A stretch of 64,000 bases of DNA from Arachnopeziza araneosa (lineage: Eukaryota > Ascomycota > Leotiomycetes > Helotiales > Arachnopezizaceae): the NCBI GenBank assembly GCA_003988855.1, contig QYAI01000095.1:1-64000 (forward strand), in the 5' to 3' direction. The position numbers and the translations under genes were made by a program. The notes beneath the pieces were generated by a model. The model saw only the letters and a program-made list of their open reading frames with translations. It was not told the origin of the DNA and ran no database searches. Shown here in pieces: positions 33,884 through 44,430 of this stretch (the first letter of the stretch is position 1; each line of letters starts with the position of its first letter).

Positions 33884-36800
33884 CTATCTCCCATTTAATT
33901 CTGAAAACTTGCTTCTCCGTCTCAGCAGCTCCCTTGGATCTCCAACCTCTACAATCCTTCCTTCCTCCAAAACGACTACCATATCCGCATCCATAATACT
34001 GTTCATGCGATGTGCCACCGTGATAATTGTGCAAGTTGCAAACTCTTCTCGAATGATTCGTTGCATGAGGGCATCCGTGGTCACGTCAACGTTACTTGTC
34101 GCTTCATCAAGCAGAAGAATGGAAGAACGACGCAGCAGCGCACGTGATAGTATAAAGAGTTGTTGCTGACCCTGACTTAAAGGCTGAGATTGCATATCGG
34201 CATCCAGTCCGCCGCGTTCGAGGATAATAGGCCAAAGGGTCAACTTTTGGAGGGCTTCGATGATCTGTTCATCGGGAACGCTACCAAATGGGTCAATGTT
34301 GTGTCGCACGGTGCCGGTCAGGATGAATGAGTCTTGTGGAATAGCAGTAATTCGAGATCTGATCAGCTCACGAGGCAAGGTGGAAAGGTCAATCCCGTCA
34401 ATCAAGATGCTGCCGCGTTCGAGGTCCAAGAGACGAAGCAAAGTCAGAATCAAACTGCTCTTGCCACTACCTGTCCGACCGCAAATCCCGATTTTCTGGC
34501 CAGGTGAGATAGGTAAGCTCACATCTTTCAGAGCTAGCATATCAGGTCCGTACTGCGCGGTGATATTACGTAGCTCCACTGCACCGCTGGCTGGCCATTC
34601 TTTAGGGGGTGCGTTGTCTTCACCAGGTAGGTTCTCAGAAGGAGTTTTTGCCTCAAAATCTTTGATGCGAATAAGTGCACCAAGTGAGGTCTCCAACTGC
34701 GTCCAATAATCGACGAGATTTGATAAATATGTGTTAAAACCAAGTACACTGTTTAGTGCAATACCTATGGCACCAGCGCTTGTGGTGCTACGCAGCTGCG
34801 TAGCGAGTGCAATAACAGCGACCGCTATGATTGCAACAAGAAGATCAAGAACAAGATTGAGCCATCTCTGTATACAGTAGAGAAGGTAGTAAGGCCGCTG
34901 AGACCTATCGAGACGTTGGATATTAGTAGAGCGTGACTCGTCCTCCCACCCGAAAGATCTGATTGTCGACAAGCCGTCTAGCGTTTCTAGAAAATGTGAG
35001 TATAGAGGACTTCTCTCTTCGAGGTCCAGATATCTTAGTTGCCGTGAGGTCCGGAGATATACTTTCTGGAGGACATAGACAGCTGCCACTAAGAAGGGTA
35101 TGGCGATTCCCATATATGATGACCCTGTTGCAATCAATGCTGCCTGTGCAATGCATACAAATGCCAATAGAAAAACCTGTGCCATCATCGCAGGTAGTTG
35201 TCGATCTATAAGAGCTAAATCTTGGCTGAATCGGTTAATGGTCACACCGGTATCAGTCTGTGCAAAGAAAGATATGGGAGCTGCCATTATGACCTCCAGC
35301 ATGACTTTGTGCAACCGCAAGCCTGCTTTTGGGACTATCAAGATAAGTACCCACGAGTAAGCCACTGCGAGACAAATGGTGCTTCCGATTGCGAGTAGCA
35401 CATACACGCTGATATATTTAGCAATTTGACTGCCGTGGGCTTCAGTCCAGAATTTTAGCCAGACTTGCGGGAAAGCTCTCGTAAAAGCCAAACTTGCTGC
35501 TACTAAAATAAATCCCAGTCCATGAAGCCAACCAACGTGCTTAAGATAGTAAAGGTAGATACTGAAATCACCAGTTTTTCGAACAAGATCAAGATCTGTA
35601 GCCGCAGGAGGTTTCCGTGTCTTCGGCTTCGAGTCAAATTTTTGTTCCTTGATGGCTTGAGTATTGTGAGACGGGTGAATAGACAGTTCTTTGATATAAC
35701 CATCCATTGCTTTCAGCTGTTCGAAAGTTCCCTGCTGCGCAATTTGTGCATCATTTCCAAGAACAACAATTTTGTCAGCGAGATGTAAGTGGCGAGTAGC
35801 ATGCGTGATCAAAAGCACGGTGCTCGCACGTCTGAGAAGCCCCCCAGGACCAAGCAATCGATTAACGACACGCTCTTCCGTAGTTCCATCAAGCGCGCTG
35901 AGGACGTCATCAAGGAGCACAATGTCACGCCTCGCATATACTGCGCGCGCCAGTGCTACCCGCTGCTTCTGCCCTCCGCTTAGCACCAAGCCCTTACTGC
36001 CAATGACGCTTTCATCGCCGTCAGGAAGCTGTTGAAGGTCCTCATCGAGAGCACATGCATGAAGTACGGTGTGATACCAGTTTTCGTCCATAGGAGTCTC
36101 TTCAATTGGGCCGCAGATGATTTGGCGGATACTGATATTGAGTAGCCAGGAGGTTTGAGCACTGTATGCAAACCTCTTGGAAATCACACTGATTGACCCG
36201 CTCTCATAGGGAAGTTCTCCCAGAATAGCTTTCATAAGCGAAGACTTTCCGGAACCTATCGAGCCAATTAGCATGGTAAGAGAGCCATGCTTTAATTCCA
36301 TATTGATATTTTGCAGTACAGGTTCGGAAGCAGGATTATATCGCAAGGTAAGATCTCTGACTGAAACGGCTATCGAGCCACGTGCTGTACCTCCCATTTC
36401 TTCCCTTTCGACGTTCTCCGAAATGCCCTGGGAGAAAGACGGCGTTGTCTCTTTGAGGAGCAAACGAGCATCTTCCCAACTGGAGGCAAGAAGATAGGTC
36501 TGGATCCGTTGCATGCAACCATTTCCGGCAGCAACTAACGGGGTTGCGATAAGCAAAGCCTGAACGGGCGCCGTGACAAGTGTCATAATTGCCAATGATG
36601 TAAAAGCTTGATTTGTTGATAGCGAGTTTTTGTGGCGTAAACGAGCTTGAATAGCAAAAGCAATAAATGTCAGGACAGGACCATACGTAGTTGGTATGGA
36701 CCCGATGACATTGCTCAAGACAACGATCAAGCGGTACCTACGAGACATACCGACTTCCGCTTCCCGTTGTCCCTGGATACTCTGAGTCATGGTTCCGGCA

Positions 36801-38200
36801 AGCCCCATGATTTTGGCGCTTCTCATAGACCCGAGCATTGAAGAAGTCATTGCAATGCGTTTCTGAGTTGAGGCAGTCCAAGTTCTCTGTGCAGTGGCAA
36901 ATTTCCGAGATACTCGTTGTGTACCGATGCTGCTGAGTATTATGAGAGCTACAGGTATAACTGAAACCCAACCCAATTGGCGGACAAGCAACCAAATACC
37001 GATAATGACTTCAATCAGCTGAGCCCACACCTCGTGTACAGAGACCATGCTATTAGCTACACGGTCGATATCGGTACTCATCAGTGTAACAGCTGCAGAT
37101 TCGTTGTATACACCATCTTGGAGCTTCATTGTCTTGTTGTAAATGAGACCAATCGCTGCACCTCGAAACATAGTAATTGTTCTGTAGAGGCGGTGTTTGA
37201 AATGAACGGTGGAAATAGCGATGCCAACGTAGATGAGCGCCGCAGCACCGATGAGTCCATAGCCATCATTCTTGCTCCTCATTGTTTGGGGATCTCCAAC
37301 AAAGCTGATGACTCGGCTGATAAGAAATGTTTGACTGTAGTTGAAAGCAATCAGGCAGATACGAGGGAAGATTGAGCTGAGAATAGGCCATTTCAAAGTC
37401 TTGATGCAGGTAATCAATAAGACATGTTCACCTTCTGGCTGCTTCCGAGCGTCCCATATTGCTTGAATCCGATCCCGCAGTGGTTTTGAATCAAGAGATT
37501 CATCGATAGAACCTAGATCATCCAGCGTAAGAACCTTTCTGAAACCGCCTGCCAGCAGGGGGTTGAGCCACCAGAACACACTGCGATTGAAAATCCCGCT
37601 GAGAGTCTCGCGAGCAGAGTTGCGGTAAGATTTTTTGAGAGAAGAGCGCTTATTTTGGGCTTCGAGCACGAGCACCATAAGCTTGAGCGCGATACTAGCA
37701 GTAAAAACCGAAGCCAGTACGTTTGAATTAGCTCGCAGGTACAATGTGCGGGCTTGGGCGACGTCAAATAGCAGCGATAGCAGTAGATATGCTGTGATGA
37801 GGGTGCTAGGTCGAAGAGAACGTGTATGCTCGAGATAGCTCAACTGGCCAAGCGCAAGAGCATTTATGAAGCTCAAGACCGCGGCAGGTATGGACGCTGA
37901 GGTTCGCAGATTGCCATGCGTCGCCCACAAGATCAGTAGACACATCTGGATCGCCGCAAGCAAACCCACAGCGGCAACTTTCGTCCCATACCGCAAATCT
38001 CGAACGGTCTTGACATTTTGGCCATAGAGGGTGTACAGTCGCACAGGAGTTAGCAGCAAAAGCAAGGCAGAAGGCAGAATGCTCAGTATGGTTTGTTCAA
38101 ACAAAAGGGTAAAGTCGAAGCCAGAACGGCACGCGTTGGCTATGCCAGGGCCGAAGGCATTGTCTGCAGCCAAGCAGCTTTGGATGGTCGTGTCGGGCAT
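33884..38200 (-). CDS. ABC transporter, ABCC (MRP) subfamily
   Basis: Full-size ATP-driven exporter of 1,438 residues, expected in the plasma or vacuolar membrane and moving glutathione conjugates, drugs or metabolites. Order: N-terminal TM region (TMD0-like, about residues 30-190), TMD1, NBD1 with Walker A GSIGSGKSS and signature LSGGQKQR, TMD2, and NBD2 with Walker A GRTGSGKSS and Walker B ILLLDEATS. NBD1 has LLDDV, Asp replacing the catalytic Glu, as is usual in ABCC proteins where only the second site is fully active. The NBD2 signature reads LSQGQQQ, a variant of the usual LSxGQRQ. The whole gene is one exon, while fungal ABCC genes mostly have a few introns. No frame break was found. 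Confidence 0.93.
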   Translation of the reverse strand: MPDTTIQSCLAADNAFGPGIANACRSGFDFTLLFEQTILSILPSALLLLLTPVRLYTLYGQNVKTVRDLRYGTKVAAVGLLAAIQMCLLILWATHGNLRTSASIPAAVLSFINALALGQLSYLEHTRSLRPSTLITAYLLLSLLFDVAQARTLYLRANSNVLASVFTASIALKLMVLVLEAQNKRSSLKKSYRNSARETLSGIFNRSVFWWLNPLLAGGFRKVLTLDDLGSIDESLDSKPLRDRIQAIWDARKQPEGEHVLLITCIKTLKWPILSSIFPRICLIAFNYSQTFLISRVISFVGDPQTMRSKNDGYGLIGAAALIYVGIAISTVHFKHRLYRTITMFRGAAIGLIYNKTMKLQDGVYNESAAVTLMSTDIDRVANSMVSVHEVWAQLIEVIIGIWLLVRQLGWVSVIPVALIILSSIGTQRVSRKFATAQRTWTASTQKRIAMTSSMLGSMRSAKIMGLAGTMTQSIQGQREAEVGMSRRYRLIVVLSNVIGSIPTTYGPVLTFIAFAIQARLRHKNSLSTNQAFTSLAIMTLVTAPVQALLIATPLVAAGNGCMQRIQTYLLASSWEDARLLLKETTPSFSQGISENVEREEMGGTARGSIAVSVRDLTLRYNPASEPVLQNINMELKHGSLTMLIGSIGSGKSSLMKAILGELPYESGSISVISKRFAYSAQTSWLLNISIRQIICGPIEETPMDENWYHTVLHACALDEDLQQLPDGDESVIGSKGLVLSGGQKQRVALARAVYARRDIVLLDDVLSALDGTTEERVVNRLLGPGGLLRRASTVLLITHATRHLHLADKIVVLGNDAQIAQQGTFEQLKAMDGYIKELSIHPSHNTQAIKEQKFDSKPKTRKPPAATDLDLVRKTGDFSIYLYYLKHVGWLHGLGFILVAASLAFTRAFPQVWLKFWTEAHGSQIAKYISVYVLLAIGSTICLAVAYSWVLILIVPKAGLRLHKVMLEVIMAAPISFFAQTDTGVTINRFSQDLALIDRQLPAMMAQVFLLAFVCIAQAALIATGSSYMGIAIPFLVAAVYVLQKVYLRTSRQLRYLDLEERSPLYSHFLETLDGLSTIRSFGWEDESRSTNIQRLDRSQRPYYLLYCIQRWLNLVLDLLVAIIAVAVIALATQLRSTTSAGAIGIALNSVLGFNTYLSNLVDYWTQLETSLGALIRIKDFEAKTPSENLPGEDNAPPKEWPASGAVELRNITAQYGPDMLALKDVSLPISPGQKIGICGRTGSGKSSLILTLLRLLDLERGSILIDGIDLSTLPRELIRSRITAIPQDSFILTGTVRHNIDPFGSVPDEQIIEALQKLTLWPIILERGGLDADMQSQPLSQGQQQLFILSRALLRRSSILLLDEATSNVDVTTDALMQRIIREEFATCTIITVAHRMNSIMDADMVVVLEEGRIVEVGDPRELLRRRSKFSELNGR

Positions 38201-38516
38201 CCCCCAGAATTCGCAGTATAAAGCTGAATAAAATGATCAGGATGCGTAGATACCTAGACAAGTACCTATATAAGCTACCTCCATAATAGAGATTACGCTT
38301 GGGGAAGTACTTGTAGTATTTATGCGATAGAAGCGGATGTCCCCGCTGCAGGAACGGATCATCGGCAATAAGATGACGAGTAATCCTACTAATTAAAAGT
38401 AACACCTCAGGCAAAACAAAAAGGATTACATAATTACGTTGCAAAATCTACGTTATATTTCAATATATACATCAAAATTAAAGCCTAGTCTTGATCCCGT
38501 CGTCCTATTCCTCCGA
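38201..38516. other. Spacer upstream of the ABC transporter
   Basis: 316 bp between the ABC transporter start and the WSC gene's stop, both on the minus strand. AT-rich with no gene. Confidence 0.5.
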
Positions 38517-41500
38517 CTAGTATGAGCAAGGACAAGGCACATCTTCATAAATCAATGCAATAGGCAGGATATTTACCCCAAATTGGTTGCCACCATCCGC
38601 CCAGAACGGATAGTAAGCTACAGTATCTGCATCCTCATCATTGGTAGATCCTATCGGCGGCGAAGTGTACCTAAACAGTATGAGTTAGCATTGCTATACA
38701 TAGAAGTGTTTGGAGCGCTTATTAAGAACTTTAGGAGTTCCTTGTGCGAAAGATATGTTTTGAGAGTTAACAAACTTCGAGAGGGAAAATTGGAACCTAA
38801 GAATATAACTTACCATCCAGCTCCACACGATATTGTACCAGCCACAGTATCCTTTGTACAAACTTGCTGGATGCCCTCTCTAGCTGCATCGGAAAGATCC
38901 ATGGGTTCAACAACTCCAGACTCCCATTGTTCTTGGACGATAGTGTAAAAACCAGGTAACGAGACGATGTATCCTTCGCAGGTCAAATACCAAACCCCTT
39001 CAATCCATCCGCTTCCCAAGCCTCCGAACATCAGTTCGTTGGCCCATCCTCCTACATAATACAAAGATTTTCCATTGACATTGGATTGGCTAGGTCCGCC
39101 CTGGGCTTTGATTTTGAAACAAGAGACTTGCGTTTGGAGTGGGCAGCTAGTTGCAACCGTCTGTGTTGCAGTTCCACCACTCGTTACCGTAATCTCGCCA
39201 TCTGTAACCTCGTATAGGGTGCTTGTAGAGGTCACGATTTGACCAAGGACGTCAATGGTGCTCCATGAAGTAGCCGTTACTGTTCCAGAATAAACAGTCT
39301 TGGTAGATGTGTAAAATGTAGTTGTGGCGGTTCCTGTGGCGACCTGTTTACAGGCAAGAGAGATCTTGGACGAATCCCATGTGCTAATTAAAGTTGGTGG
39401 TGGAACAGCTCCTCGTGGATCCAAAGGTCTATTTGCAGGGACAGGAGTTTGTGTAACATGATTGGAATGAGGACGAGTAGCTGTGTGCATGGTAGTAGCA
39501 TGGGGCGTTTCGAGACCTCGCTTTTTCATGTCGGCACTTGGGAGAGATTGAGAGCCAGATGTGTAGACGTAAACGGGTGTCGGGACAGTCTTTGTGTTAT
39601 AATAAGTTGTGGTGATTGTTGTGTAAATCCCTATACCCTTGTTAGACTGGAGTTTTTCTGATTTCGAAGAGGGACTCCTGTGCTTAAGAGCCAAACTCTT
39701 GAAGCGAACAAATATAAATGCCAGCTTCCGAATCGGCTCCTAAGCCCTGAGCTCCCATACAACAAATTATCATTTAAAGACTGAGGAAAGACCTACAAGA
39801 TGTCGATTTGGTTGAGATAGTTGTCGAAGAGGTAACCTTTCCGTGTAGTTAGTATGGAACTCGAAGAGAATTTTGAAATATAAGACATACTTGCAAAGTG
39901 GCGGGTGTGGTGGTTGTACTGGCTGAATAGGCTACAACAGTCCGAGGTATATAGTTTTCGTACGAGGTACAATAGGCTGCGCCAACGAGTTTCAGCTCCG
40001 CAATTTCGTCGTTCGTGGGAATATCATTGGGGACAGCAAAACATTTGGTTGTACCAGCAACATCACCTGACGGTGCAAGAAGTTGAGGTGTCGCGCCGTT
40101 GCCAAAGACAACGTTGTTCGCTACGCTAGAGTATGAAGTCATCATTAATTCTCCCGCAGGGCATGCACCTCCATCTGACTCGATCAAAGCGGCGTTGAAG
40201 CCGATAGAAGTTGCATCAGTTATATAGATAGGTTGTGGTCCGTAAGGGACATTGAGAATAGAGACTTGAATCGCGATGGAAGATCTCATGATTGGGTTGA
40301 AGGAAGCTGTTGCTACACTCGTAAAAATTGGGTATGTGAGATCGACTGTTGGTGTCCAATTCTGAAGGTCGGTTACAGTCTCAGCCATAAAGTCTATGAG
40401 CATAGAACCTTGATTTACGCTCACTGTACCGCCTCCAGTGAAGGAGACTTTTGAGTCTGTCACCCATGAAAGGCCAATACCATATGAGATGGTTGGTCTG
40501 AGGAACATTAGCAGTAATAAGGGTGGCGCGGTGGCAGACTTACGTGATACTGAATTCGCCTGGAACAACGATTGGGGTTGGGAAAGCCAGTGTGGCGAAG
40601 TTGTAGTTGTAGTTACCGTACCACGCAGAAGTAGTCGATAGGGCCCAAAGAAGGTTTGCCGACCAGCTTAGAGTTGGCGTCATAGAAGCAGATTTGAGTT
40701 CTGGCGTCGAAGACAGAACTATTACAACGCTTCCCTCGAATTGAACTTCAGAGACAGTCAAAGAAGCATCCACGATACTGACACTTCCGACGGAACTCGT
40801 CACAAGGGTTTGAGGCGGGACTTTAAAATCCGCAGTCCAGTCATAAGTGAAATTCCAATACTCGGTAGGCGGAAGGTCTACCCAACATGTAAGAAGGAAA
40901 CAGTGCATTGCATTTCGGTTGTCATATGCTTCTTTGGCAGTATCGAAAATATCTTTCATTGTACAGATAAGGTCAATAATTTCTGCGATTCCTGGCGTAT
41001 CTTCTTCTGCCGTTTCTTCTGCTCCTTTCGTAAGATCTTCCACCACCGAATTGGCGTCACTGACATCGCAAACGAATTCAAATAAATACTCCCACCAACT
41101 TTCATCATCCTCGTCATCACGCTTGTGGATGCGTCGAGGGGCACGCTGAGGGGCAATTACTGGCGAAAGGGACGGTGCACTGGACATCGAGCCGAAAATA
41201 TCACGCTTAGAGTACGTGGTAGATGGTGGAATGTAAACACCGTTGGAACAGTACCCAGCAAGTGAAGTGCCTGTCTGATTGTGCAAGTCGCCAGGTGATG
41301 GAAGTCCAGCTGCTTTGAAAGCATCTTCCGTAGCTGCTTCCTGGGTTGCGTTCGGTGTAGGATCAAAAGCTGGAGCGGGGACCACAATTCCTGTTTGAGG
41401 TGGTACTGTATTCGCCATATTACCATTAGCATCAAAGGTTATGTTTTGCATGAGGTACGCAAGAACCTCTTTCTCCAACGGAGTCAGGTCCGCATATGTG

Positions 41501-44430
41501 AGAGTACCTGTTGATGTGGAGGTGCTAGCTGGAAGTGACGCCGTACAAGAGGGCGTGTAGGAAATCTTGGTGCTAGAACCACTGACCACTCCGGTACCAT
41601 AGAATACTTCCATGGTTTCGGCAACGTCTGTCCAAGTTTGCGGGATAACGTTGAAAGTAGCCGTCAAGCTGGTGGGGTCAACCGAGTACGAGGTTACCAA
41701 ATAGACTCCTCTTTGGATAGCAGAGTTGCAAGTTGCGCTATTCGTGACCAGGACTAGATTTTTCTGGGGCCATGAGCTTATGATCGAAAAGGCACCTGAA
41801 GTGGTCGCAGTAATTGTAAGTACGTTTCCACTACATAGGACATCAATCAGGTTGTAATTCTCCAACGTTACTTGTGGGTAAGTCATGGCATATTCCACCT
41901 CGAGAACTGTTTCGCCTGGAGCTGGTTCTGCATAATACAGAGTAGCATAGTCGGAAGGTGACAAATTGCGGATGTCTCCAGAAATGATGTTCGGGTCAGC
42001 TGCTGGAACAACAGTGGTATCAGTCTCAGGATCCGCTCCGGTGGGACAAGTTTCTATAGAAGCTGAGGTTGGAACCGAGCTCGATGAAGTGCTACTCGCT
42101 GTTGGGAAGGCGACTGGTTGGAAAGTTGTAGAGGCGATAGTTCCATTGCATAGTGAGTCATAATCACTAGCAACGATTTGAACTGGCACACAACCTTCTG
42201 GAATCTGGCCATCAAAGATTGCAATCACTATATCGCCCACATATACACAGAATGAGGCAATCGTTGTTTTGAATTCTGGATTCGACCATTGCAGAAAACC
42301 ATTGAGAACGGAAAATGTTCCTTGGATTGAGGCGGGATAAACAGAACCGTCAAAAAGGGCGTTGGAGGCACCCGGAGCTGCGGCTACAATAAGACCATTA
42401 TCGTAAAGCTTTCCGTCTTGAATATAGAACTGGTCTGCACCCGAGCAACTTGCTGAAAGACCTCCACCACCAAGAAGAATGGGTGTATTGTATGTCTGGC
42501 GTTTTGTTTGTCCGGAGCCTGTACCAGGATCAACGTGCAGCGCCGTATACGTTGGCGTGCTTGTTGATAATGTGCTTGTCGATAATGTGCTTGTCGATAA
42601 TGTGCTTGTCGATAATGTGTTTGTTGATAATGTGCTTGTCGATAAATTTGATGAGGATGCTGAAGCTGGGCTACTACTTGAAGATGTGGCTGAGGTAGAG
42701 GCAGGGGAAGATAACGTGAGCGAAGTTATAGAAATGCTCGAGCTAACAGGAGCAGAAGATGATGTGGATGAAGTCGAGGATATGGTCGTAGGCGGCGTCC
42801 ATAACAAACAGGTGCAGGCTGATGATACCGCTGATGGAGATCGATCACAGTTGGCAAGGTCTGTGGGTATAGCAGCTGGATCGTTATTGATTGTTGTAGT
42901 GTAAGTTGAGCAGAAGGCACTGGCCTCAGAAGAAAAACGATTGTCTTTAAGCTCGTTAAGACAGTTATCGCCGTTGCATATGGGAGCGGTAGTCAGGATT
43001 GGAGCAACGTATGGTGATGTCAAAGTGGCCGTCGCGGAGAGAGTACTTGAGCTGCTTGCCGAGTTGCTTGCCGAGTTGCTTGCCGAGTTGCTTGCCGAAT
43101 TGCTTGCTGAATTGCTTGTCGAGCTGCCTGTTGAGCTGCTTGTACAGCTGTAGACATCAAGTACAGCTCTGCCTCCGCAATACTCGTTTGGTGTACCATC
43201 ACACAACATGTTGCAGTTCGAAGGATCAGCAAGATTACTCCCACTCTGTAACTTATTGCCGCAGTAACATTCTCCTCCATATTCGACTCCGAATAGATCA
43301 TAATCAGCACATCCTATGGCACAAATCTCGGGTGACATTAGATTGTAGTTGACGATAGTCAGGCTACTCAGAGCTCTTGAATAAGTGGCTTCTGTGTAGC
43401 ATCCGATCCATGCACAGGCGCCAACTGAAGGAACATGGACTGGCCCGGTTGGAGTTATCTTAGAGCTTGTGGATGAGGTTTGTGTAGTTGTGGATTGTGT
43501 CGAGGAGGGCTGTGTCGAAGAGAACTGTGTCGAGGGAGGTTGTGTCAAGGAGGTTTGTGTCGAGGAGGTTTGTGCAATGGAGTTCGAACTTGCTAGAGTC
43601 GATTCTTGGCTAGATATGCTTGAGGCAGTACTGATAGAGCTTGATGATACAGAGGTTGTCGAAGATGTCGATGTGCCTGTGCCGTATTGAAACAAGTTCA
43701 ATAGAAGAGATCCTCCACAAGTCTCGCTGCTGGAGCCCGCGCATGGGAAAGTGCAATGAGAAGCATCCACCTGGTTGCTACCGGTATTAATGGAGTATCC
43801 ACAGTAACACTGGAGTTGTTAGCACAGTGAAATGTCATTGAAATAGGATTTCACCTCTCTACCATATTCCACACCAAAGTAGGTATAACCTTCACAGAAA
43901 GCCCCACAAACTTCCACCGTCATAAAATCCGCAGCGGTTGATGAAGAACTCAGCGCACGCCCACCGTTGGTTTCAGTAAAACATCCTAAAGCATTGTAGG
44001 TGCTAGCCAGTTGAGTAGGTAGGGCGGATGCATCACTCGAGTAAACATTGAGTCTGCTCCCGGCGCCGCAAAATTCTGACGAGTTCCCAGGACAGTGAAA
44101 ATTGCAATCGGATGGCGGAGCAGGAACACTTCCCGAGTTCAACGAGTTACCGCAATAGCATTCCTGTCCGTATTCGACACCAAAGTAGGTATAATCCGCA
44201 CATGTTGCAGCGCAGAGCTCGACTGACATCCCCCCATTGACATATGTATAACCGGAAAGGGCTCTCTCAGAAGTCGCCTCGGTGTAACATCCTTCATCAG
44301 TGTATCCAGGAATAACCGCATTGCCGCGAGACTTGAGGGCCTGCACATGAAAAGCAGAAAGGCTTGAAAAAAGGAGGAGAGAAGTTGAGATGGGAACGAT
44401 TGAAGGTGAGGTAAAGACTGAGGACCGCAT
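38517..44430 (-). CDS. Secreted WSC-domain mosaic protein
   Basis: A very large secreted or wall protein of 1,819 residues in six exons: 43855-44430, 40544-43809, 39891-40497, 39797-39836, 39630-38814 and 38670-38517; all phases fit. After a signal peptide there are three WSC domains (about residues 45-135, 150-240 and 285-385) with the CYCG and EYCGG-type Cys patterns that bind carbohydrate. The second domain spans exons 1 and 2. Low-complexity Ser/Thr linkers with three different tandem repeats follow. A Cys-bearing globular domain with KRQTYNTPILLGGG comes next (DUF7908-like). Then come further domains that resemble DUF7029 and DUF7223 in large fungal wall proteins, and a final part rich in Thr. 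Domain names for the second half are from memory and less certain. The last exon ends PCPCSY. A role in wall binding or adhesion is inferred. Confidence 0.8.
42557..42646. repeat. 15-bp coding minisatellite, six units
   Basis: Six contiguous copies of GTGCTTGTCGATAAT with 1-3 changes each. On the coding (minus) strand they read as a five-residue Ser/Thr/Leu unit (LSTST). Unit length is a multiple of three, so copy-number change keeps the frame. Confidence 0.9.
43049..43144. repeat. 12-bp coding minisatellite, eight units
   Basis: Eight contiguous copies of GAGTTGCTTGCC-like units. On the coding strand they encode a four-residue unit (NSAS), repeated within a Ser-rich linker just after the third WSC domain. 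Units at the centre are identical and outer ones have diverged. Confidence 0.9.
43481..43579. repeat. 15-bp degenerate coding repeat
   Basis: About six imperfect GTGTCGAGGAGGnTT-type units encode Thr-Gln-x-Ser-Ser repeats in the linker between the second and third WSC domains. Confidence 0.75.

Noticed and set aside
42557..43144. CRISPR-like array
   Set aside because: The tandem units are contiguous without spacers, lie in coding sequence, and the genome is eukaryotic.
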